In this document: positions 45,263 to 56,894 of the stretch, one piece after another
Numbering within the stretch: position 1 is the stretch's first letter
How the letters are laid out: each line of letters opens with the position of its first letter
NCBI RefSeq assembly: GCF_014529535.1
Contig: NW_023503608.1
Location: 744,001-808,000 of the forward strand
DNA from: Bradysia coprophila
Lineage: Eukaryota > Arthropoda > Insecta > Diptera > Sciaridae
Reading direction: 5' to 3'
DNA: 64,000 nucleotides
Made by a program: the position numbers and the translations under genes
Notes under the pieces: generated by a model
Told to the model about the DNA's origin: nothing
What the model saw: only the letters and a program-made list of their open reading frames with translations
Databases searched by the model: none

Positions 45263-48200
45263 ATGCGTACTCTAGCCACGATTCTAGTTGTCTTGAACTC
45301 GCTTTTATCAACGCACACTCTGAGTATACACGGTGAACGTAAGTTTTCTACAATCGTTACAAGCATATTTGACAAAAACTCATATAAATACTTCAAATAT
45401 GTAGATAAGCACGCAGACAGTACAGCACGGATCGTAGAAGAAGTCCCAACAGCGAGTCAATCAGTGTGTAATACAACACGATGCATCGATGATGCAGCAG
45501 CGTTGAAAAGTAAATTAAACGAGAACGTGGACCCATGCGACAATTTCTATGAATTCGCTTGTGGAAATTTCGTGAAAAACACAGAACCCGACAATGGATG
45601 GCTTGACCCGTTTGCTATTTTAAGCAGAAGAGTACAACTATACTTATATGAAATATTGCGCGGAGAAACTCAACCGGATGAGTTAAAGGCAATCAGTTTG
45701 GCCAAAAATTTCTTTTCGTCGTGCTTAAACACTACTGCGATTGAGAAGCGTGGCCTTAAACCTTTGACTGACATTTTGCACGAGCTGGGTGGTTGGCCCA
45801 TTCTAGAAGGCGATTCGTGGTCAGAAGTTGATTTTAATTGGGTAGAACTATTAAAACAATTGAAGGGTATGGGACTCAACACAAACATGGTATTCGGCTT
45901 AACTGTTGATAGGGATCTCAAAAATTCATCGAAAAACGTTTTATATGTATGTCGTTGCACTTACACTTTCAAAGACAAACTGAAGAAAAAATAAAATTTT
46001 ACAGATTGATCAAACAGACTTCGACTTGGAGCGTCCGTATTTAATCAACGGCTTTAGTGATGAAGATGTCAGAGATTTTCACAAAACAATGATCGATACT
46101 GCCGTTGCCCTTAAAGCAAGTCCAGAACGTGCAGCAGAAGAAATGAAAAGTGCTCTTGAGTTCGAAATTGAGCTGGCTAAGGTAAAAATTGATTTAACTC
46201 AATACAAATCAAATTTGTAATAACCAAGCAATACAACAATTTTATTACAGTGAACGACATCTCAAATGTCTCACTGTCGAATTTTTCTGAGAATTGTATT
46301 GTGTCATTGCAAATTCACAATGACATTCTCTGAAAAAAATGACAGTGAGACATTTGAGATGTCGTTCACTGTAATACAACAATTTTATTAATAACAAATC
46401 AAATTTGTTATTTTGTCTTTTTAACACCAGATATCATTCTCAAGCGCAGAGCTTCGTAATGTCTCAGCTTACTATCATCCATATGCAATAAAAGATCTAC
46501 AAGAACTGTATCCGTATCTGGATTGGTTGGATTTCATCAACGCATTCATGCCGACCGATCAAAAAGTGAACGAAAATGAAATTGTTATCAACTCAGTGCC
46601 AAAGTTCTTCGAACAGCTGGGGAAACTGTTGAACTCAACATCAGGACGCACTATAGCCAATTATATGTTATGGAGAACTGTGTACAGTGTAGCCGAAGCA
46701 CTAACATATGATTTCCGTACGATTCAATGGGATTCGAGTGAGTTTGATGATAAGAGGCCGTTCATATGACGTCATGCTATTAGGGGTAGGCTGTTCAAGT
46801 TCAAGAAAACGTGACTTTCTTAACAAATTGGGCCGATTTTGACCCGTTTTGCGTGACGAGGAGGAGATGAATGTTCAAAAATCTCAACAATAGTGTGACG
46901 TCATTTATGAACGGTTCCTAATAAAGATTCGAATTTGTAATTTCAATTTCTTTTTTATAGGTACGGAAGTTACCTGGAGAATATGTGTTAAAAAGACATC
47001 AACAGAGTATAGCAATTCGAAAAAATTTTGTTCCTCAACTTTAACAAAAATCTTAAATTTTGCTTTGAATTTATTAGATTTCCTGTACCAGTGAGCATTT
47101 TGTACGGTCGTAAATATTTTGATAAAGAACTGCAAGAAACGTCTCTAAACTTTGTAAACGAAATTCAAAATGAGTTAATTGACACGATGGAACGAACACC
47201 GTGGTTGGATGAAAAAACTCGACAATCAGCTGTAAAAAAGGCGAAAATGATCCAAACTTACATCGACATCCCAAATGAAACGGCCGATAAGGCAAAACTT
47301 GACGAATATTACGAAAATCTGGACATTGACCCAAATGATATGTTCACTAATTTGCTCAGACTGCAGAAATTTGCAACTGATAGGAATTTCGGCAATTTAC
47401 GGGAGCCCGTAGAGAAATTGAATTGGGACTCGATAACAATATTGAATTTAGCTTCTGTTGATGCTTTTAATCGATACGGTGAAAATGCCATTCGTATGTG
47501 AACATTCAACAAAAAATGTTTCGAGAATAATTCCTCGTTTTCATCACAATTTATTCCAGAATTTCCACTCACGCTATTTAAGAGCCACTTTTCCCTCGAA
47601 AGACCACAATACCTAAATTATGGTCATATGGGAAGTTTGATTGCACATGAAATGTTTCACAGTTTTGACGACGAAGGTCGACAATATGATTTTGACGGGA
47701 ATTTAGTGGATTGGTGGAATTCAACGACGGAAAGCAATTTTTTGGATAGAGTACAATGCATTATCGATCAGTATGGTAATTATACGGATCGACAAACAAA
47801 TCTGACGGTAATTTTGAATCTTTACATTGTTTATGAATTGAAAAGCTGGGAACAGATTAGGTTCACCTGAATCTGATGTCTGAAAATACTTGAGCCTAGT
47901 TTGACCAGAACTTGAAGTGAACAAGTATAAGCCAGTTAACTGAAGCTGATCTCTCAGCTATGAATGAAACTAGAGTCTGACCAGGTCAGGCTTATATCTG
48001 AATTTACCTGACTTGACCTAAACGTTAAGGCCATGGTTTTGTCAACGATTTACCTTTTTTCGAGTCCTATTTAAAATTAATGTAAAATGTACGCAATCTC
48101 TGACCTTCGAAACTTTTAGTTGAATGGTGAAGTCATGCAAGGTGAGAATATTGCTGATAATGGTGGTACCAAATTGTCGTATAAAGCTTACCAAAATTGG

Positions 48201-48464
48201 ATCAAACGCAATGGACCGGAAAATTTGCTGCCAGAACTGAAATACAATCAGCAACAACTATTTTGGATTTCATATGCTCAATCATGGTGTGCAGTGTATG
48301 AAGATTACTCTCTGAAATCGTGGATTTTGACTGACAGTCATGCGCCAGGGGAAACTCGAGTCAATGGAGTCGTTAGTAATATGCCTCCGGACACATTTGC
48401 CAACGATTTCAAATGCTCTGTAGACACACCAATGAATCCAGAGATGAAATGTACTGTTTGGTAA
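45263..48464 (+). CDS. secreted M13 (neprilysin-like) zinc metallopeptidase 2
   Basis: Same seven-exon structure as gene 1: 45263-45946, 46005-46181, 46431-46737, 46961-47006, 47078-47493, 47560-47807, 48120-48464. The total is 740 residues, one codon shorter in exon 1 and one in exon 4. Signal peptide at the N-terminus; VDPCDNFYEFACGNF; zinc motif HEMFH at 573-577; GENIADNGG with Glu635 and Asp639; DSHAP with His700; Arg706; CTVW end. The NAYY/NAFY site reads DAFN (533-536), slightly closer to the family than the DAAN of gene 1. Differences from gene 1 cluster in short patches of exon 1 (RRVQLYLYEILRG here, KSLQKNLFEMLRG there), while long tracts on either side are identical. This pattern suggests gene conversion or local selection. 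Both copies look intact and co-oriented, so they are probably both expressed. Confidence 0.9.
46248..46371. mobile_element. 124-bp MITE in intron 2 of peptidase gene 2
   Basis: CAGTGAACGACATCTCAAAT and ATTTGAGATGTCGTTCACTG are perfect inverts. The arms continue through GTCTCACTGTC and ATTCTC. TA lies on each side, and beyond it an 18-bp direct repeat AATACAACAATTTTATTA occurs on both flanks (46230-46247 and 46373-46390). Gene 1's intron 2 lacks the element and these extra flanks. Confidence 0.85.
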
Positions 48465-48502
48465 TCGAAGCGCCAATGAACTAAGGACGGGTGATCCTTA
48501 AT

Positions 48503-48508
48503 AATAAA
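48503..48508 (+). terminator. poly(A) signal of peptidase gene 2
   Basis: AATAAA 38 nt after the stop codon, in the same context (CCTTAATAATAAATTTATTT) as in gene 1. The second, distal signal is also conserved. Confidence 0.65.
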
Positions 48509-48709
48509 TTTATTTTAATTATGAACTTTACCACTTGTACGCATTCTCAATATTTGACCGATTTTAAGAAATAAACAATTTCACCAACCCATTAACTTCT
48601 TATTAGCTGTCACACTATGAACTTTTCCTCAGTAGACAGATTTTATTTTTAAAGACATTTGACAAATAGCAAGCTCATCCATATATAGTATAGCAAAGTG
48701 TTATTTTCG

Positions 48710-48858
48710 GGTCTATTACTTCTTTTGATCACTTTGACATTACAGAACGATTTATTCGAAATCTATTACTTCATTTTTTAATGGATATTTGGTAATATAA
48801 GCCCATCAGCCAGAGCTTGTTGTTTATTTTTGTCGCAGTTGCAGAGAATAGATGAATA
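48710..48858 (+). repeat. GAAGTAATAGA repeat with two exact cores
   Basis: TCTATTACTTC is exact at 48712-48722 and again at 48762-48772 (50-nt period). The tail GTAATATAAGCCCATCAGCC and AGAATAGATGAATA is preserved. It is the paralogue of 42452-42610 by segmental duplication. Confidence 0.75.
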
Positions 48859-48998
48859 TAGCCAAATCACCAGGAGAGGTCTTCTGTTGTAACTGGTTCT
48901 TTTTTCGCCGAAATTTCACGTTTCTATCTAGTTAGATTTTTCTTGTTAGACGAGGTCAACGAAGTTGAGAGTTTTCGAAATCATCTACACATTAATTC

Positions 48999-51671
48999 AT
49001 TAATCAAGGCGTGATTCATCCATTTTTTTGATGTGGCTGAGGGTAAAGATGAACTTTAATGAAAATGATCTCATTCGGACCTGAGGTTGGAAAGCTATTC
49101 GAAAAATTCATTCGGTGCTATGGAATCGTGAATGCACTATGTGTGTGTAGGTTTGTTTGTTTTTGTTTGTACACCAGCTGGTGATATTCAGCTAGTGTTT
49201 TTTCTACACATCCAAATCTTTTATTAATTGTACAATGAAAAATTTTGTGAAAAAATTGTTGAAAATCGGTTAGGAAGTCTTTTTTGCAAATTTGAACGCT
49301 AGCTAGAAAAAAGTAGAATGAATCAAGCAACATTCCACTTTTTTCTTTTGCTCTCGCAAAATACTTCTGAGTCCGATTATGAGAGTTATGCAGTCAACGT
49401 CACAAAAAGACATTTCCCAAATAAAAAAAAATCGGTTCAATCTCTCCTCATATATAGATTATTTTCAAGATACGCTACTTTCAGACGTAACCACACTTAA
49501 GTTTCGTTAAATGTTTCATTCATTCATTTGTATGATTTTTTTTAATGTGGATGGCATTTCTTGACGTGACATTTTAAACGGCCTTGAAGATGATTTATAG
49601 AAGTCACCAAGCCTCTAACGAATTTCGATAAACTAATCACAAATATTCTTTCGAAACTTGAGTTTTTAGAATTGTAAGTGTCGTAATGGCGGAATCAGTT
49701 CTGCATACTAAAATTCACACATAAACTCATAATAAACAATAATAACTGAAACCCCACTTCAGATAACTATCGAAAAGTTCATAAAATTCTCATAGATTTA
49801 TTCTATAAAATAAAAAGAATTAAAAGAAAAACTTCAAATCAAGTCATATATAAAGAATCCACATAAATAATAGCTACAGAGATAACGGATATAATAAGTC
49901 TTCTCAATATAAGTAAGGTAATATTAATGAGTTCACGTCACAACAACGACATTTTCTTCTTTTTACCTTTAAGTCGGACCACATGAGTATAAAATACAAA
50001 AATGAAATTCATATACGCGGCTTATGAAATCCGTAAACAAAATATTCTATGAATAAAAACAATAAATATATTTGGAAATAATATGTGACACACATAGCCG
50101 TTTTTTTTCTTCTTCTTCTTCGAGAGTGGATTAGACAGAGATTATATTAGAATAATAACAAGAAAGAAAAATTGGATGTACAAACAATCGTGTGTTATGT
50201 ATATTTAATGCTATACAATGCTGTAGACCGCCCCTGTTGACTACAAATAAATTTACGTATTATATTACGTATACGTGGAACATTGGAGATTCTACTCCTC
50301 TGCTGTGTCTCATTTAGGACTAAGAAAATTATTGATATTTTCGCTGAAGATTTAGTGTTAGACCTCTACTGCGGTGGATGTCTTCGAGAAGTTGTAACAT
50401 TAATACACGGAATGTGACAATTTAACGAGTCAATACAAGTGATTGGCTGTTAAAAGGTTGAAAGCCTAGCAAATGATTAGACATGATTGATAAGGTAAAT
50501 AGTTTAGTTGCGAACTCCGGTCTAGGTTCAAGATCGAGACTCAAGCTCGCAACTAATATGTTCATCCTATAAACAACATTGGTTAGAAGAGTGAAAATTA
50601 TTATGGACTTATCTGTTCTTGATAAAACACTCTAATTCTCACTACACATAGAATTGTATAGTCAAGAGTAATATATATTATGTACCTGTTGCTCTGGCAA
50701 TAATGTCCTACACGTCAAAATAACAGTCTGGCAATAGGTGCATACCATATTTTATCTGTCGAGAAAAGATATATCGAGATAAGTAAAAACTCCCTAGGGA
50801 GATCAGGTCGAGATTATCGTTTTAGATAGATAAAAAATATAAGGCATCACGCGTCACGTAAATGCACGCGTAATTCTTAAGTTCGGAGATTTTATTTTAT
50901 TCGTTTAAAGCTTTGTAAAGTATACGCCTCTGATCGAAGTGCAAAAATTTTCAGCTTCTTGTCATGTTTTCTTTTGAACTCCATAGATCAGCAAAAGTTT
51001 ATGTAGCTCCCTCGCTCATGAAGTTGATACTTAACTTGTCTGCGTAACAACTACTTTTGTTAAAGACAGTGCGACAGACTGGGGTTTTAAATCCAGCATA
51101 ATGTTATCTATTTCGGGAATATTTTAAGTAAACAAAAACAACTGCAACCATTAATTTCGTGGGACCACCACGGGACGGGTATGTATATCAACCGATCAAG
51201 TGTATTCATTAATAAATTGACTTCATAAATCACACAGTGCCGTTTTAATATTAAAAAAATTCAAATATTAAATGCACTCCTGCGTATTATACACAGAAGA
51301 ATTTTTCGACACGAAGGGTAAATGTTAAGTGACCAAATGATGTATGTCTCGTTTAACATATAAATGAAAATAATAAAACAAACAAGAATGTCGTCAAAAA
51401 ATCTCTGAGAACTCTACACTCTACGCTTGGCAACCGAATTTTTCTTCTTCGTTAAAAATGTGTATTATCTTCTCTATAGGTGAGTAGCTTGCTGTGCGGG
51501 GTCAAAACAGAAGTGAAATGAAAACATTGAACTTAATCAACTGCAGCAGTCGGTTGGTTGTTTTTAAGAGAAGACAATTCTCTAAAAAAAATTTTTTGGG
51601 AAATGGATGTAATCTGTTACTGCTACTCGACACCTATCGCGTGTAAGTTTTGAATGCGATAGCCTACAGAC
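48999..51671. other. no gene seen; one dispersed repeat
   Basis: AT-rich. 49381-49457 (GAGAGTTATGCAGTCAACGT then CACAAAAAGACATTTCCCAA) is the second copy of the repeat at 26505-26586. No supported exon; splice-like words near 51470-51490 (TCTTCTCTATAG then GTGAGT) abut directly and so enclose nothing. Confidence 0.5.
49381..49457 (+). repeat. dispersed repeat, copy 2
   Basis: Matches 26505-26586 over about 75 bp, strongest in CACAAAAAGACATTTCCCAA. Confidence 0.6.
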
Positions 51672-51881
51672 TCCTGATTGTAAATCATGAAGTAATAAAG
51701 ATCTAGGACGTCAGGATCATGAGGTGTATTCCTTCTAAGATAAGTGTGAATTCGATTGGTGCGAGCGAGACGAAACTATACGTCTCACTCGCACCAACGT
51801 AATTCACATTTCATTTTAAATGGAAATAGATCATGATGATGAAGTCCTAGAGTCTTAGTTCTTCGTGATTTACAATCAGGA
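51672..51881. repeat. 210-bp palindrome
   Basis: TCCTGATTGTAAATCA at the left and TGATTTACAATCAGGA at the right are exact inverts. The centre pairs again: GTGAATTCGATTGGTGCGAG and CGAGACG against CGTCTCACTCGCACCAACG and TAATTCAC. The flanks between are looser. Probably a fold-back MITE; no target duplication seen. Confidence 0.75.
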
Positions 51882-53995
51882 CGAAAATCTACCTATTGAT
51901 CATACCTTGACCTTCGCAGTTTGTGAAGAATTACAATAAAGCCAACCCAAACTGCACCACACGTTCACAACTTTTGGCTCATAACATTTGCGTAATTGTA
52001 TTTTACACTCAATGAAGGCATTCCTCGAAACATTTTCGTGCTATTACTTCTCACCTTGAACATTATTCGGCTCAATAAAAGAGCTATAATGTTGGATCTC
52101 ATCACCTGTATATCTACTAATAGACACTAAATCACTGAATTTGATTACATTAAACCGTATAGGCCTGGCACTAACAATAGCCAATTAAGCTTCTGTTTAG
52201 ATGATCACCATCGTAAACTCGTTGTCAGTTATATTCAATCTCATAAAAATAATCCTAAGTTATTCATTTAAATCAAACCAACAAAGTAATTTATTCGTTG
52301 TGTGATAATAGTATAGTGTTTCGCATTCCATTTAATACACAATACCAAATCCAACACTACAGCAGCATACCCCAATTTTATATAGAATCAGGAAATGTAA
52401 CGTATATATTTTATGTTCAAATGCAATTAGCCAGTAAATTGTGCGCTCGGTCACAATATTTTCATTTCAATAGAAATACTCCGAGTACACATCGGACATG
52501 TGGTCTTGTTTATGACGCATTGTGTTGTTGGGAGAAAAAAAAAGAAAAAAAAAGTTCGGTCGCAATGTGTGTAGGCTTTACACATTTTACACATAAAACT
52601 ATCATTATTATTCTCCGTAATTTAAGAAGTTTAGCATTTGCTTGTTGTTGCAGTTGTCTGTTATACATTTTATAAAATGAAATAAATGACAAAACGATAA
52701 AAAATATAAAATTATTTACAATTCATTTGGAAAATGCAATTTTCTGCGTTATGCTTTTAGTTTAACTTTGCAATTCTATAGTCGAATGCACTTATAAATA
52801 ACGGCTATAAAGTAACTGATCAAGAAATAAAATGGAACTGATAAGTCACTGTATTTTTTTTCTAACAGCTAGACACAACCTACAGACCTTTCTGATATCC
52901 ATTTGAAATTATTGACTTAAATAAAATTGTCAAGATATCGATAAGAAGGCATGAAGAGATTGAACGAGATGTAATTCCTCTCGACAATGACCACAAAAAT
53001 AAACGAAAAGCTCTGACTAACATACATATAAAACTGAATGTTCAAAGAAGTGAAGTAAAAAATTTAGCATCAATTTTTTGATAATTGTAATATCAAATGA
53101 AGTAATAGATCTGCCGATAATTACAAAGTTCATATGATTTTCGTGTCTGAAAGATTTGCAACTGCGGTTCTAACACAATCGTATGCTTTACCTCACTGAG
53201 AGTATTTAAAAAGAAATTAATTGATCAAACTACATCATCCTATAATCAGACGATTGTCCTTCTTTTTAAAAAATGTGAATGGTCACATAAATTGCGGCTT
53301 TCATAAATCTCAGGACAAATCCAAAAATGGTTAGTTTACGTCAGTTATGCGAGCTGACGCCTCTAATTGTATATTTTCTTACAGACTGTCAAGTAGATGA
53401 AATGTTGACGTTTAGTTGGGATTTACTCCACTTGGATTATTCTTATTACTTTCTCATTGCATAGTTTTCTGGATGAATTTTAGTTGACCATAAATTCATT
53501 GTAAATAATGACGGACCGAATTGAATAGAGAACCAGGGATTAGTTTGCATTCATAAATTTTGGCTGCGCTTTTCGATGCATTTTCGAAAACTCGCCATTT
53601 AGCCTTTTAAGTCCCACCTATCTACGACTACGGCTGGTCCTTTTTACCATTTAATTTTTTTTATTTATTTATTGAAAATAGCACCAAAAACAAAGAGACT
53701 CATGGAACTATTCCTTAAAAACTCGGAAAAACGTTCATGTTGCTATTCATATTGTCATTCTGTCTATGAAAACGAAGACATTTGGATATGGATATGGACG
53801 CACTGAGTTTCGACCACTACTTTGGTCTAACCCTCTCCTCTGCATCCAGTTATGACTGAATTTAAAGGTGCCCTATAAATGTGTCTGATTGCCACACGTA
53901 CTGCTGTTGCCACTGTACGGACAACAATAATTGAGTATATATGAAAAATGCTCTTTGAGCATATGGAGCATATGGTGTATGATAATAATTTTGCC
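51882..53995. other. no gene seen; one repeat copy
   Basis: Holds a reverse GAAGTAATAGA copy at 52920-53115. A very strong acceptor-like tract (CTAACCCTCTCCTCTGCATCCAG, about 53828-53850) is followed by ATGACTGAATTTAAAG, but the next donor-like word is weak, so no exon is called. Confidence 0.45.
52920..53115 (-). repeat. GAAGTAATAGA repeat, near full-length reverse copy
   Basis: ATATCGATAAGAAGGC, then CACAAAAATAAACG, AAAGCTCTGACTAACATAC, TGAAGTAAAAAATTTAGCAT (diverged core) and the exact core GAAGTAATAGA at 53099-53109. The order is the reverse of 42452-42610. Confidence 0.65.
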
Positions 53996-54932
53996 CTACA
54001 CCCAGAAACTTCAGACAATACTCCGCGTATGTGTAAAATTCATCGAAACGGTATGATATACATCATTGACATATATGATACATGGACAATGTTTTCTATA
54101 CGTGGGACACGTTGACAACGTAGTTACGTATTTCGATTGTCAGATTTGAACATTCATGTGCTACGTATTGTAATGATGTACGTTGAATGTGAACAACTTA
54201 CGGGTGGGACGGAAATTAAACGCACATCACGTATGTTTAACGTATATAGTGGATGTTGGTCTTAAACATTGAATATTTATTTATATTTCTTAACACGAAG
54301 AAGATCAACTACAAAATTGTTTTTTAGTAAATTAGAGAAATCTCGACAAAATAATTTCATTTTTTGTGAAATAATATCATATCATTTCATAATCATATCA
54401 GAAAGTTGTTTAAGTTGGAATTATCTGAAATTGATTATAAGCATTTTGATAATCCATAACTATCTTGCCATCAAGTCGACTTAAATTCAATTATGTTAAA
54501 AAACGACATATAATTATTTATGTGCGATACTTTATAACGTTCCATGCGTAACTTATACGCCACACACGTAAATGGCTTCTAAAGTACGCTTCAACAATAA
54601 GAAATGTCAACCAACACTACTGTACTGCAACATTAGAAAGATCGTTGGCTCATGATCCAGAGGTCCCCGGTTCAATTCTCAAAGAAGTCAATTTTTAATT
54701 TGAGATATTTGTTACCAATAGCTGCTAAAATACATAATAACTACTATTAGCTGCTAATATGGTGTCTACCGTAGATGAATTGAATAAAATTCATATTTTT
54801 AAATCTTTGTGGAAGAGAAATACGTCTCGCACGTATTATATTCGAGCCGGTTGTATAACTACCTTACCACACTTTTTAACAGGGGGCACGAATGATATAC
54901 GCATAGCACGTAGGAAATTTCGCTCGGTGTAG
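53996..54932. mobile_element. 0.94-kb element with short inverted ends
   Basis: CTACACCCAGAAACTTC at the left and GGAAATTTCGCTCGGTGTAG at the right are inverted with a 3-nt gap. The interior is full of dispersed ACGTA-containing words (TACGTGGGACACG, CTACGTATTG, GTTACGTATTTCG), unlike the flanks, and includes a tRNA-like fragment. The family is not recognised. Confidence 0.4.
54640..54680 (+). pseudogene. tRNA-like fragment (anticodon and T arms)
   Basis: GATCGTTGGCTCATGATCCA followed by GAGGTCCCCGGTTCAATTCT resembles the anticodon-arm to T-arm half of a tRNA with a CAT anticodon and a B box (GGTTCAATTCT). The D arm upstream is degraded and no acceptor stem can be drawn. It is a tRNA-derived SINE head or tRNA relic, not a working gene. 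Confidence 0.45.
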
Positions 54933-56802
54933 ACTCTGTAAATTTCCGAAAGCATAGTTTGAAAGAGGTGAAAAGGTTGTACCAAAACGTTCAACCATAA
55001 CAACTAACTTTAACGCTGAACGTTTACTACATACTCCACAAAAGTCAATCAAAATACATGCCTTCCATTAGTTACGATGCATCTACCCACCACCAGTTTC
55101 GGCAGTTCGATACACAAACACAATATTTACTTTAATTATAGAATTGATTGAAAAGAGTTCTTTTCACTCAAAATTATGATTAATTGTTCTGTAAACTCAA
55201 CCGCTGAATAAACAAAAATATCCTGAAATCAATTTATACCAAACCCGTAGTCCGCATAACCACGCATAATTATGATAAATGACATGCATATCATGTTCAT
55301 TTATTTTCGGCTTGTACGTATCCTGCCATTCAATCAACTGCACAATAAATTTTGAAAATATTTTTTTTTCTTGAAGAAGAAGAAAAAAGTACAATTCAAA
55401 CAATACGTGTCATATCCGTACCTGGTGGTGTTTTGTGTATGTAAAAATGTATTTAGAAAAGGCGACAAAGGTAATTCGGATTAGGCGATTTCCGCAGACC
55501 TTTTTTTATGCCTTCATTCAGGTAACAGTCACATATGAATACATAGAAAACTTCAATCGTTTTACCTCGAATGAAAATGAAAAATGAGACTACTTTTTAT
55601 GTGCCTTTAGATATGATCCTTGTTATGAATGCTGGTATATGAATTGAAAATATTTTTTTTCCCTTACAAACAGATTCCACAAATATGCGCATACAACATA
55701 CTCAAGGTAAAATAGCAGCAGAATTTGCAGACTTCTCCTTACAAATGGTAACGAACAATGGCAGAGGACTGGTGGTGTGAAATGTTTTCTCAAATCAATA
55801 TGCAATATGCAATATGCATGTATAGTGTACCTTGTATAAAGTACAGCTTGAATATGGCATATACGCTGGTGTCATATTAGGACAGAAACTACATTCTTCT
55901 TTTTCTCTTTTATCAAGTATAAATTCCTTAAAGTATATTGTTATCTAAACACTACTCCATTTTAGAAATTATATGATTAGGTATTTCGGTTAAGTAGGTA
56001 AAGAAAGATGGTTTGAAATTTTAGAGCTTCGTTTGTAAAAAGTTGATATTTGAGCTAATAAAAAATGGAAAAAAAAACTAAAGCAAAAAAGGGCTAATGG
56101 ATTGGATGGTTTGACGACAATGGAAAATGTTTTGGGAGGTGAACAGCTTATCATTTTCTATCGGTGTTCTCATATCTTAAGGTGTTTAGGGTATGTAAGA
56201 ACAGATCCATAACTACAGGTTTAGACGAAGTTCACTAATGTAGTAACACTACCAATAATAAAAAAAAAAAGATTATTTGGTATAAGTTCCTAAGACTTGA
56301 ACGCATAATGACTCTATTTATCTGTTGATGTCGACTTTCAGTTTATCTTTAAACAGAAGAAGCAGCGGATCTTATGATTACACTGGCGATACGCATGACG
56401 TTATTGGAAGGGCGACCTCTTAGAAACGGCAGTCGTATCTCAACAATATCTGCAAATATGTTACTTCATTTATGTAACATGATTGATACAAAATCTAGTA
56501 CTTCAATATTATTATCATAAAGATGTCTATCTATATAAGATAACACTTGCCACAGCTCATTGCTTATTCTTGTGGCGTTTGCCAATAGCAAATGATTACA
56601 GCTGGAATATTGTTTATCTTTTTCATCAGGTGGCTTACTTGAGACGCAAAAAAGGTTTACAAAAATCATCTTTCTGTATAGATTTCTGATGATAAACTTT
56701 TGTAAAAGATGTATCAATATGAGACGAAATGGAGGTTGATAACACATTTCGTAAATTTCAGTTTAAGCAGAAGTTAGAAACAAAATTCTGTGTACTTGAG
56801 TT

Positions 56803-56894
56803 TGATCCTCATTCTTTACACGTCACTTTTCCGCACTAGTATTGTAAATATGTATTGAAAATCCAATGTACGTACTACTTTGATCGCCCTACTG
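56803..56894. mobile_element. MITE family 1, second copy
   Basis: GATCCTCATTCTTTACACGT, CACTTTTCCGCACTAGTA and the right end TACTTTGATCGCCCTACTG parallel the element at 1754-1853. Confidence 0.55.

Larger units (their letters stand above)
44631..48998 (+). repeat. segmental duplication, copy 2
   Basis: Partner of 38760-42798. It is longer mainly because of a MITE with flanking duplicated bases in intron 2 and about 180 extra bases in intron 3 (46738-46960). Confidence 0.85.
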
